39,540 bases of DNA, taken from Burkholderiaceae bacterium. Its GTDB lineage: Bacteria; Pseudomonadota; Gammaproteobacteria; Burkholderiales; Burkholderiaceae_E. Numbering within the stretch: the first letter of the stretch is position 1; every line of letters starts with the position of its first letter. Below are positions 1 to 7,735 of this stretch, piece by piece. The notes beneath the pieces are model-generated. The model was not told the DNA's origin. It searched no databases and worked only from the letters and a program-made list of their open reading frames with translations. A program made the translations under genes and the position numbers. The DNA lies in the NCBI GenBank assembly GCA_023954015.1, contig JAMLIS010000024.1:1-39540 (forward strand), written 5' to 3'.

Positions 1-198
1 GAACGTGAGCTCGGCACCTCACTCAACTGGGAGCGCATTGGAGAGAAGCTCTACATCGGCGTGCCGAACGTCAGCTATAGCAATCTCAACGAGGTCAACG
101 ACAGGCAACGAGTCACTGAATACCTGGCAGACATGACGGCGAGAATGATTCGGGTATTGAAGCCAAGGCTAGAAGCAGCGACTCGCGCCGCGCCATGA
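1..198 (+). CDS. C-terminal fragment of an unrecognised protein
   Basis: The frame is open from the first base of the window and ends in TGA at 196-198, giving the last 65 residues of a protein that starts outside the window. The visible part has an N-W-E-R-I stretch followed by a charged helical tail (…YLADMTARMIRVLKPRLE…). This loosely resembles the end of DUF4268-type domains found in defence-associated proteins, but the match is from memory and weak. It is followed by 123 bp and then by the 3' end of a convergent gene. The lower GC content matches the neighbouring defence genes, so it probably belongs to the same island. No function is claimed. Confidence 0.5.
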   Translation, partial: ERELGTSLNWERIGEKLYIGVPNVSYSNLNEVNDRQRVTEYLADMTARMIRVLKPRLEAATRAAP

Positions 199-321
199 GC
201 GTTTGCCCAAACCGGAAATCCCCCTCGCGCCAACTGACCGCTTGAACTGCGCCCGTCGCCTGCCTAGGTCGCATTTCGCAGCCGCCCTTCCAAGACGGCC
301 GCAAATCCATAGCCTCTCCGC

Positions 322-909
322 CTACTCGCTTTCCTTCTTCTTACGATACCGACCGCGCTCCTCGTGCTGCCAACCGCGTACTTCCTCATCGAGCGCGGTC
401 CAGAAGCGCTTGCGACGACCCGCCAAAGTCTGCTGCACCGCGGAGCCAGCGGGAATGATCTCCCCGATCAGAACGCGCACGTCATTGCCGGTCAGCCACT
501 TGAGCCTGGGATCTGGCTGACCAATACGGATCGCGGCCGCGACGTCGCGTGCTAATGCCTTCACGTCCAGTCGGGGTGCCATGGACTTCAGCTGAAGGTG
601 GCCCGTAACCGACAGAGAGGCTGACATCTCGACAAGGTCGATCTGCCAACTGTGCAGTTCAGCACGACTTGATCCCATCACAGTCCCGCCATGCCGCTCA
701 ATCTCGAAACTGAGGCTCGGAGGATCCCAGCTAGGCCGCTCGATCCGGCCGAGCAGTTTGTCGGCGTTCATGCCCTCGGCGTTGCTGCCGCTGAATCGGT
801 CCCAGCACTTCGCGAGCAAGGAATCGATGTCGGCGTCGTCCCCAACCGGGCCCGGCTTGAGCCGGGCGAGAGACGTCCGCAGCATATCGAGGGGGTCGTT
901 ATGGCTCAT
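322..909 (-). CDS. Hypothetical protein, 195 aa, downstream of MmeI-like enzyme
   Basis: Reads from ATG at 909 to a stop at 322. I do not recognise a family. The protein is soluble, with no signal peptide or membrane segment. It has a mixed alpha/beta central part (around residues 60-110, with alternating hydrophobic residues in SASLSVTGHLQLKSM) and a strongly charged C-terminal tail ending in RKKKESE, which could touch nucleic acid. It lies on the same strand as the MmeI-type restriction enzyme and 136 bp downstream of it, so it could be co-transcribed, although the gap is large. Other roles within the island are equally possible. Gene reality is supported by length and by codon use like that of the neighbouring island genes. 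Confidence 0.6.
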   Translation of the reverse strand: MSHNDPLDMLRTSLARLKPGPVGDDADIDSLLAKCWDRFSGSNAEGMNADKLLGRIERPSWDPPSLSFEIERHGGTVMGSSRAELHSWQIDLVEMSASLSVTGHLQLKSMAPRLDVKALARDVAAAIRIGQPDPRLKWLTGNDVRVLIGEIIPAGSAVQQTLAGRRKRFWTALDEEVRGWQHEERGRYRKKKESE

Positions 910-1045
910 GGCAGTGCGCTGCCCCCGTTGGGTTCACCTGCGAATGCGGGCAAGCAACTCCTCCGTTTTCGGGTAAGAGGCCTCCGACCGTCTCGCAACG
1001 CGCTCTCACGGAGTCGCAAGACTACTCGGATGGCGACCGAAGCGA

Positions 1046-3949
1046 TCAGGGGCCGATGCAATCAGTGGAGAGGAGCGCATGCGGGTCGGGAAAATGCGGC
1101 GGAATCCCCGGGCCGGTGACGGGTACACCGGACGCCTGCTTCGCCGCAACATCTTGGTTCAGATCAAGCAACTGGGAAAGCAGAGCTTTCTGTGCAGTAA
1201 AGCCGTACGCCTTCAACACAGCATCGTCCAGCTTTGCATGAGCTGCCTTCAGCGGGTTTTGCCCGGGCAAATCAAGAGTCCGGTATAGCGCGCGCAGTCC
1301 GCCCTTGGATCCGGCAAGTGCATGGGTGCGCAACTGCCGGAGTGCGGCCCCTGCCTTTGCTACCTCGACGATTCGCTGGGCAGACGGAGCTTGTGGCCAA
1401 GGGAAGGTGTCAAAGACGGACTCAGGTGTGTATCTCAGCCGTTCGGTTAGCTTTGAACTCCGCGCAACGAACCACGCCTGATGGGGAATGCCCTGCAAGA
1501 TTCCGAAGCTATAGTCGTCGTCTAAGGCGAAGACCTGAAGCGAATCTCCGGGGCGTACGGATGACGCGACAAAGACGAACAGCGGTCGTTTCGTTACCCT
1601 TGAGCAGGCGAGGTAGCGAGACTTCGCCGCGATAGCAGACACCAAATCGCTTCGACCCCACGAAAGTTGCCACCACGTTGACAGAAACTTTTCGTGATGT
1701 GGGCGACCGACTCCGTCCTCCTGTTTTCCCGCCTCGGCAGCTTTCACACGATCCGAAAGTACGGTGGCCTGCACCCGAGCGAAGGCCTCTTTGAAGTTAG
1801 CTGCCTCGACGACCGTTCGCTTCTCAAAATCGATGACAAACCGCTTGGGTTTGGCCGCTCCCGCTAGTATGTGGTCACCCCCGACATATGGGTAGATCAC
1901 GGACGCGCTATGTGCGTCCTTGGCAATAAGCGCAGCATGCTCAGGCGGCAGCAGCAAAAAACCCTTATGGCCCGGTGTGATACCTTGAAAAACGACCTTC
2001 GGTTTCGTATTGCAGACTAGTACGGCCGCCCCGCTAATGTCGATCTCATGAGACAGTGCCGAGTTGATAAACGGTACTTCCCGCATGTCCAACTCGTAAT
2101 GCTTGTGGGCTTGACCCGAACCGCGCGGCCTGCGCCTCGCCGTTGGCGGCGGAGCGACCTTAAACCACAATCGCCGCTTCTTCGGAAGCAGCGTAGGATC
2201 CAAGGTCTTTACCCAATTAACAATCGCAACGTTGACGTTCGCTTCACCCGACCATGGCTGGCTCTCGACAGCTTCCACCACCGTTCCGGTTTCTACGACG
2301 TAATCAAGGCCACCCATGCGAGACTTATTGCTGCGGATATTCTGGGTTCCCACAAAACCCGCCCGACCGACGAAGGGATCCGATGCAGTACAATCCCTAA
2401 GTTCATCGTGCGCCTTTCGTAGCCAGTAGACGCAAAGGTCAGCCATACCCGGAACCTCCGGGTATGCACCTCGCAGCTTGCTACTATAAGCTCGGCCAAG
2501 TTCCGGCTTAATAAGCTTTGCTCCCAGAAAAGGCGGGTTGCCGATAATTGCGTCTGCCTTGAACCATTGAGCCTTCGTCCCATCAGCGCCGATAAGCGCG
2601 TCACCCACGCGGAAATTCGCGTCGAGGTTGTCTAACGGAAGGGCTTGCTCGTTGATGTGAAGTTCATCAATGCTAAGCTTGTGAGCAAGCATCATCGTCA
2701 CCTTCGCGATGTCGACAGCGAATGCATTGACGTCAATTCCAAAGAAATTACGAGTGGATAGAAAGCCAAACGGCCGCTGATTCGGATTGATACTAGTGAA
2801 CGCTGCCATGCGCTCGTAGACTCGAGCCTCCAGCTTCTTGAGTTCCCGATACGCGGTGTAAAGAAAGTTGCCGCTTCCGCATGCCGGGTCGAGAACGGTA
2901 AACGATTCGAGACGGACCAGTAACTCTTTCAGACGACTCAGGGTCTTCGCATTGTCGATTGCCTGTGCCCACGGCTCAACGATCGTCGGGCCGACAATTT
3001 TCATTATATCGACCGGGTTCGTGTAGTGCGCGCCGAATGCGTGACGGTCCTCTTTCTCTAAGGAGTGCTCAAAAATTGTCCCAAAAATCTCCGGTCGCAC
3101 AGTCGACCAGTCGGAAGCTGCGACTTCTTGAAGTAGAGCAGTCTCGTGATGCTCTAGTTCCACCCGGGCTGGTCGGGCAAACAGTCCGCCGTTGAAATAG
3201 CTAACACCCTTGAATCGACCGCCCTTGGCGCCGCCGGGCGTGTTCATCGTCTCAAACAGGCCGCCTAGAAGATCATAGGTGTCTCTCGGCGACCGGCAGT
3301 CATGCAAGAGCTGGGTAACAAAATATCTGTCAAGAAGCTTGATGTCCTCGGCGAAGAGCGCAACAAGCATCTGGAGCACGAACCGCTGCGCTAACGTCCG
3401 ATCTACGCCGCGCTTCAGCATCGACTTAAAGCACATGGCAAGCTTGTCCGCCACGGCCCTGCTGAGAGCCTCTTGGTGATTCCCGAATAGCGGTGGAATG
3501 TCGCCCGGGAATAGGAAGTTCAGCGGCCCGTACTTGCTTGACAACTCGCGCAGATTGACGGTGTCGACGGGAGTATCCAGTTGGGTCTCGAAGTCATAGA
3601 CCCAGAGCTCGTCGAAGTTACATAGGATCACGTAGCGCGGTCGGTTGGGAACAAGCCGTGTCCAGTATGCAAACGCCTGAGAGTAATGCTTCTTGAGATC
3701 GGTACCTCGCCGCTTCATCTCAATTAGCACTACCGGTTTCCAGACAAGATCGGCAAAAGAAACGCCGCCGTTGTCGTTCTTAACGCGCTTCTCGCAAATG
3801 GCACCAGCCTCCATCACTCCTGGCCAGCCAAATGCCTGGAACAGCCGGTCTAGAAAGATCTGAGCCTGACCCTTTTCATCACCCGTGATGTGCTGAGCGG
3901 TCCATTTGATAAACTCTCCGAGGCGGTCAGCCTTATCCATATGCGCCAT
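1046..3949 (-). CDS. MmeI-type (type IIL) restriction-modification enzyme
   Basis: A single 967-aa chain combining endonuclease, adenine-N6 methyltransferase and target recognition. An N-terminal nuclease motif of the exact MmeI form D-x9-E-x-K is visible: D67, then E77-M-K79. A helical linker follows, with the conserved segment HAFGAHYTNPVDIMKIVGP, then SAM-binding motif I DPACGSGNFL (about residue 355) and catalytic motif IV NPPF (about residue 470). The C-terminal third should hold the target recognition domain and ends with the LDDAVLKAYGF-type segment common in this family. MmeI itself is about 920 aa, so the length fits. Such enzymes methylate one strand of an asymmetric site and cut about two helical turns away; the specificity cannot be read here. 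ATG at 3940 is an alternative start, and neither has a clear ribosome-binding site. Divergent from hamA. BREX PglX and DISARM methylases share the methylase core, but no partner genes of those systems are present. Confidence 0.88.
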   Translation of the reverse strand: MAHMDKADRLGEFIKWTAQHITGDEKGQAQIFLDRLFQAFGWPGVMEAGAICEKRVKNDNGGVSFADLVWKPVVLIEMKRRGTDLKKHYSQAFAYWTRLVPNRPRYVILCNFDELWVYDFETQLDTPVDTVNLRELSSKYGPLNFLFPGDIPPLFGNHQEALSRAVADKLAMCFKSMLKRGVDRTLAQRFVLQMLVALFAEDIKLLDRYFVTQLLHDCRSPRDTYDLLGGLFETMNTPGGAKGGRFKGVSYFNGGLFARPARVELEHHETALLQEVAASDWSTVRPEIFGTIFEHSLEKEDRHAFGAHYTNPVDIMKIVGPTIVEPWAQAIDNAKTLSRLKELLVRLESFTVLDPACGSGNFLYTAYRELKKLEARVYERMAAFTSINPNQRPFGFLSTRNFFGIDVNAFAVDIAKVTMMLAHKLSIDELHINEQALPLDNLDANFRVGDALIGADGTKAQWFKADAIIGNPPFLGAKLIKPELGRAYSSKLRGAYPEVPGMADLCVYWLRKAHDELRDCTASDPFVGRAGFVGTQNIRSNKSRMGGLDYVVETGTVVEAVESQPWSGEANVNVAIVNWVKTLDPTLLPKKRRLWFKVAPPPTARRRPRGSGQAHKHYELDMREVPFINSALSHEIDISGAAVLVCNTKPKVVFQGITPGHKGFLLLPPEHAALIAKDAHSASVIYPYVGGDHILAGAAKPKRFVIDFEKRTVVEAANFKEAFARVQATVLSDRVKAAEAGKQEDGVGRPHHEKFLSTWWQLSWGRSDLVSAIAAKSRYLACSRVTKRPLFVFVASSVRPGDSLQVFALDDDYSFGILQGIPHQAWFVARSSKLTERLRYTPESVFDTFPWPQAPSAQRIVEVAKAGAALRQLRTHALAGSKGGLRALYRTLDLPGQNPLKAAHAKLDDAVLKAYGFTAQKALLSQLLDLNQDVAAKQASGVPVTGPGIPPHFPDPHALLSTDCIGP

Positions 3950-4359
3950 GTCGCCATGTGGGTGCCTTTGTCACGCGGGAGTGTACCGGACTACCTCGGA
4001 GTGTTTTTGACCTCTTTGGCTTCTTGTCGACGTGGATTGCGTATCTAAGTGACTGCAGCCGGTCTCCGGCCGCGGCTTCGCTTTCTTTGACCCGCAAGCG
4101 CTCGATCTCAAGGCAAGGCTGCATGACCCAGGTGCTTCGGTGGATGAGCGAAAACCATCGCCCATGAGCAGCGCGAACACGAGCACTTTCTGGTCATAGT
4201 TGCTGCGTCACGCAGCCTGCTGCGCGCTGCAGGTGGGGTCGGAGATCGCGGCGCCGGCGCGCTGTCGAGCCGAAGGAAGTTCCTAAACCGGAGTCCCTAG
4301 GAAGTGCCGATGGCTACGCCTGGCAGCTTCAACGTGACACGCTGTCAGCTAAGGTGTGA
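3950..4359. other. Intergenic region between divergent defence genes
   Basis: These 410 bp separate the starts of the MmeI-like enzyme (leftward) and hamA (rightward), so both promoters should be here. No open frame in it looks real. Two inverted repeats are visible: 7-bp arms around one base at 4202-4216 (GCTGCGT c ACGCAGC), and 6-bp arms TTCCTA/TAGGAA at 4280-4285 and 4298-4303. No T-run follows either one, so they look more like operator sites than terminators. I could not identify a convincing -35/-10 pair. A candidate ribosome-binding site AAGG lies at 4350-4353 before hamA. Confidence 0.4.
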
Positions 4360-5220
4360 ATGTACAACCAGTCCCCTACCACGATGACGCCGTTCTTTGA
4401 CATCCACTGCCAGCAGCTGCGTCTTGTCCCCACCCTTCGCGGAGTCTGCGCGGGCTTCGAATCAGGGAAGTGGCGTTCTGAACAGCTGTCCCGGTACTTG
4501 ATGGAGTGGCTACCTGAGTTCTGCTTGTCTCACTCCGAGCGGAAATCGATTAGTGACACGAACATGGTTAGGCAGCTTCGTGAGGCGGCCCAGACCGTCT
4601 ACGACACCGACAAGTACGACCGGCGAGGGGAGTTCGGTGAGCTGATTCTGCACTCTGTTCTACGCGAAGCTATGGGGACCGATCCAGCGATCAGCAAAAT
4701 CTACTTTAAAGACGCGGTTAACAGCACCGTTAAGGGATTTGACGCTGTGCATGTCCTGGACACACCGACAGGCCTGGAACTTTGGCTTGGCGAGGTGAAG
4801 TTCTACACGAGCGCGACAAAGGCCGTGGACGATGTGGTGAAGGAACTCAAGGACCATTTTCAGGATGACTACCTGAAGAAGGAGTTCTTGCTTATCACCC
4901 GCAAGCTCGACCCGACTTGGGCGGGAAGCGCGCGCCTCAGGGAATTGCTCAGCCCACATGCAACGCTCGACAAGCTGATAAAGGCGATCGTCGTGCCGGT
5001 ACTGCTGACGTACGAGAGTTCGACAACGAAGAGCTTCACAGAGACGTGCGACGAGTACGTTCAGCGGCTTGAATCTGAGTTGACGGACATCCACACGAAA
5101 TTCGCGGGCAAAAACTCGGTTATTGACGTACGCATCGAGCTCTTTTTGTTCCCGCTTGCAAATAAGCAGGAGCTGCTCGACCATCTTCACAAGCGCCTTG
5201 TCGCGGCCCAAGACATATGA
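4360..5220 (+). CDS. hamA: Hachiman defence protein HamA (DUF1837 nuclease)
   Basis: A 286-aa protein of the DUF1837 family, the effector nuclease of the Hachiman anti-phage system. PD-(D/E)xK-type residues are visible in order: G90-E91-F-G-E94 in the helix RGEFGELILHSVL, D128 in GFDAVHV, and E145-V-K147 in LGEVKFY. In characterised systems HamA is held inactive by the helicase HamB and degrades DNA once HamB meets damaged or phage-modified DNA. That mechanism is literature knowledge, not visible here. ATG 4360 is chosen because AAGG lies five bases ahead of it; ATG 4384 has no such site. The stop codon overlaps the hamB start as ATGA, so translation of the pair is probably coupled. Moderate GC content and codon use fit the island rather than the core genome. 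Confidence 0.9.
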   Translation: MYNQSPTTMTPFFDIHCQQLRLVPTLRGVCAGFESGKWRSEQLSRYLMEWLPEFCLSHSERKSISDTNMVRQLREAAQTVYDTDKYDRRGEFGELILHSVLREAMGTDPAISKIYFKDAVNSTVKGFDAVHVLDTPTGLELWLGEVKFYTSATKAVDDVVKELKDHFQDDYLKKEFLLITRKLDPTWAGSARLRELLSPHATLDKLIKAIVVPVLLTYESSTTKSFTETCDEYVQRLESELTDIHTKFAGKNSVIDVRIELFLFPLANKQELLDHLHKRLVAAQDI

Positions 5221-7349
5221 GCTTCCGCGTTCTCCTCGAAAGCCTCGGCGCACTAACCGCCGGCCGTCATGTAGATGTCTTCGCCTTTCTAGCTCAACTT
5301 TCCGCCTTTGCCGCTCTGGCGGAAGATGACGCCGAGGTGCAGCAGGCTCGAGAGCTTTGCGTGCGAGTTCTCGACCAAATACACGACTTCGCTGGTTATG
5401 AGGCGATTGTGCAGGGGCTGCTTCGCAATGTCGGACTCTTTCCATACTTAGATCGCGGCGCCGCCGACATCGCTACACAACTAGCTACAGAGGTGCATCG
5501 CCCCCGCTCGATGCCCGAGGGAGTCGTCTTTACCACGAAGCAGGCTGAGGTTTATCGTGAGTTGATGGCGGGGCGCAATGTCGTACTTAGTGCGCCAACA
5601 AGCTTTGGCAAGAGTCTTATCATTGACGCGGTCATTGCCAGCGGGGTTCACGACAACATCGTGGTGGTGGTTCCCACGTTGGCATTGGTTGACGAGACGC
5701 GTCGTCGCCTGATGAAGTTCGGCGACCACTACAAGCTGATAACACACCTAAGCCAAGCGCCGACGGATAGGAATATATTCGTTCACACCCAGGAGCGTGT
5801 GATCGAGAACGCCAACATCAGAAACGTCGATTTCTTTGTGATAGACGAGTTCTATAAGCTAGAGATCGATGGAGCGAGCGACAGCGACTCAAGAAGCGTA
5901 TTACTTAACCAAGCGTTCTATCGGTGGGTCAAGCGTGCAAAGCAGTTTTACATGCTCGGTCCAAACATTGATCGTCTTCCCGACGGATTCGGGAAAAACT
6001 TCCACTGCACATTCATCAGAACCGACTTCAGCACGGTAGCCTCTGAGACTCACATTGTTCCGGGAGGTGCAAACGACAGTCAAAGACTACAGAAATTGAT
6101 TCCGGAGCTGAATGGTCCGACGCTTGTTTTCAGTGGGTCCGTCAAGAAGGTACGGGAACTTGGAAGAGCAATCGCTGCCGAGCGCGGCAACTTCAAAATT
6201 GAGTCTAATCTTCAGGAAACTCTTGATTGGCTCGGAGAAAACTTCCACCCCAAGTGGGGTCTCGTCGAGACACTCCGAAGAGGAGTCGGCATCCATCATG
6301 GTCGAGTGCCGCGCGCGATAGCACAGTTGCTCGTTCGGTTGTTCAACGAAGGTCTTATTGACTACCTCGTGTGCACCTCCACCCTCATCGAGGGAGTCAA
6401 CACGGCCGCAAGGAACGTGGTGATCGCCGACAATACAATTAATCGCAGGAAGTACGATTTCTTTACGTTCAACAACATTCGCGGTCGTTCCGGCCGGATG
6501 TGGAAACACTACGTCGGACACGTCTATCTGTTTTATCCCCCGCCGGAACAAGAGCTCGAGTTCGTTGACGTCCCAGCATTTACCCAGAGCGCAGAAACCC
6601 CTGAATCACTGCTTGTTCAACTTCATCGAGAAGATCTGTCTCCCAACTCAGCCGAAAGACTCAATCCTGTTTGGAGTCAACGCCACTTGAGCTTGGACAC
6701 TATTCGAGCGAACTCCGGCGTAGATCCCAGAGGACAAATCGCCCTCGCGAAGTTCATTCACGAGAATTTGGATTCTTCGGCCGAAGCACTTTCTTGGCGC
6801 GGATTCCCGAGGTACGCGCAGTTGGAGGCGTCCCTTGAACTTGCTTGGAAGTACTTCGGCACGATTCGCACTACCGAGGTCAGGTCGCCGTCGCAGCTTA
6901 CTTTCAAGCTGTGGAGCTACGCTAAGTCGCCACGCTTTGATGAGCAAATTCGGTTGGCCGTCGCAAATCGGCAGGGGGACGACGCCGACGAGGCAATGGA
7001 AGGATTTCTCGATTTCACCCGTCAGTGGGTTTCATTTCGCGCGCCGAGGATGCTAAATGCACTTGATCGCATACAAAATGAAGTCCTGAGTCGCAATGGC
7101 ATCCTTCCCGGCGACTACGCTCATTACTGCTCCTTGCTTGAATCCCTCTTCAATAGTCCAGTCGTTGTCGCGCTCGATGAGTACGGTGTGCCCGTTCAGT
7201 TGGCTGAAAGAGTCGTCCGACAGCTAGGCAATCCAGAGTCGCTTGATGCAGCCCTGGCAGCGCTCAAATCTCGCCCTTCGACGGCATTTTCCGGTCTGTC
7301 TAGGTTTGAGCGAAGTCTCCTGGCACCTCTCTGCAGCGATGCCCAATAG
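5217..7349 (+). CDS. hamB: Hachiman defence helicase HamB
   Basis: A 710-aa superfamily 2 helicase. Visible motifs are a Q-like FTTKQAEVY upstream of Walker A (APTSFGKS, residues 126-133), Walker B V-I-D-E-F-Y (D210-E211, the D-E-F-Y variant typical of this group rather than DEAH), motif V CTSTLIEGVN and motif VI NIRGRSGR. About 100 residues precede the helicase core and about 240 follow motif VI. It starts inside the last codons of hamA (ATGA), the standard hamA-hamB arrangement. In Hachiman, HamB is the DNA-surveying motor that releases HamA nuclease. The identification rests on the DUF1837 partner together with this helicase type; the helicase alone would only be a generic SF2 enzyme. It ends 9 bp before a partial tRNA copy, so it lies at the edge of its segment. 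Confidence 0.9.
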   Translation: MSFRVLLESLGALTAGRHVDVFAFLAQLSAFAALAEDDAEVQQARELCVRVLDQIHDFAGYEAIVQGLLRNVGLFPYLDRGAADIATQLATEVHRPRSMPEGVVFTTKQAEVYRELMAGRNVVLSAPTSFGKSLIIDAVIASGVHDNIVVVVPTLALVDETRRRLMKFGDHYKLITHLSQAPTDRNIFVHTQERVIENANIRNVDFFVIDEFYKLEIDGASDSDSRSVLLNQAFYRWVKRAKQFYMLGPNIDRLPDGFGKNFHCTFIRTDFSTVASETHIVPGGANDSQRLQKLIPELNGPTLVFSGSVKKVRELGRAIAAERGNFKIESNLQETLDWLGENFHPKWGLVETLRRGVGIHHGRVPRAIAQLLVRLFNEGLIDYLVCTSTLIEGVNTAARNVVIADNTINRRKYDFFTFNNIRGRSGRMWKHYVGHVYLFYPPPEQELEFVDVPAFTQSAETPESLLVQLHREDLSPNSAERLNPVWSQRHLSLDTIRANSGVDPRGQIALAKFIHENLDSSAEALSWRGFPRYAQLEASLELAWKYFGTIRTTEVRSPSQLTFKLWSYAKSPRFDEQIRLAVANRQGDDADEAMEGFLDFTRQWVSFRAPRMLNALDRIQNEVLSRNGILPGDYAHYCSLLESLFNSPVVVALDEYGVPVQLAERVVRQLGNPESLDAALAALKSRPSTAFSGLSRFERSLLAPLCSDAQ

Positions 7350-7358
7350 ACCGCTTGT

Positions 7359-7406
7359 ATCTGGTGGGCCCCCCGGGAGTCGAACCCGGCACCAACGGAT
7401 TATGAG
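7359..7406. repeat. 48-bp direct repeat of tRNA-Ile2 3' half (att-like)
   Basis: This is a perfect copy of 9858-9905. In tRNA terms (minus strand) it runs from the first base of the anticodon loop through the T arm and acceptor to the encoded CCA, plus three bases beyond. The 5' half of the tRNA is missing, so this copy cannot be a functional gene. A repeated tRNA 3' half is the classic footprint of tyrosine-recombinase integration into a tRNA gene. Here it would be the distal attachment site of the segment to its right, or the junction between two stacked elements. Confidence 0.88.
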
Positions 7407-7735
7407 ACCAAAACAGACCGTCGGTGGGGACGCGAAGAAGCCCCGAGATCGCGCGGATCACTGCAGAGTTCCGGCGGCTGCAACCTGGCTGCGGATTTCA
7501 AGGTTCTGAGCCGACTTTCCTCGCGTCCTTTCGGCGTACCATGCACAGGGGGAACAACTCTATAGGGTGCTCCAGAAGGCGAGGCTTCCGCAGTGCTGCG
7601 CCGGCAGGACGCGCCTTTCAAAGACCACGCAGAGTGCAGTCGGTGCGGGCAATTCCCGATGTCGTCGGCTCGTTTATGCGCTGGAGTCCGTAGTTCGACT
7701 ACCCACCATCTTCGCAAAGCTTCACAGGGGTGCAC
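7407..7735. other. Non-coding leader region before the patatin gene
   Basis: 329 bp between the att-like repeat and the phospholipase start. I see no convincing open frame, hairpin with T-run, or known RNA. The promoter of the phospholipase should lie here, but no clear -35/-10 pair stands out. A ribosome-binding site AGGGG is at 7726-7730. Confidence 0.4.

Noticed and set aside
910..1045. Short minus-strand reading frames between the restriction enzyme and the 195-aa gene, one ending in PKTEELLARIRR
   Set aside because: The peptide looks protein-like, but a stop codon interrupts it and no start codon serves it. It may be a frameshifted remnant, but that cannot be supported from the sequence alone.
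1046..3949. BREX PglX or DISARM methylase
   Set aside because: No other BREX or DISARM genes are visible, and the D-x9-ExK nuclease motif fits MmeI-type enzymes.
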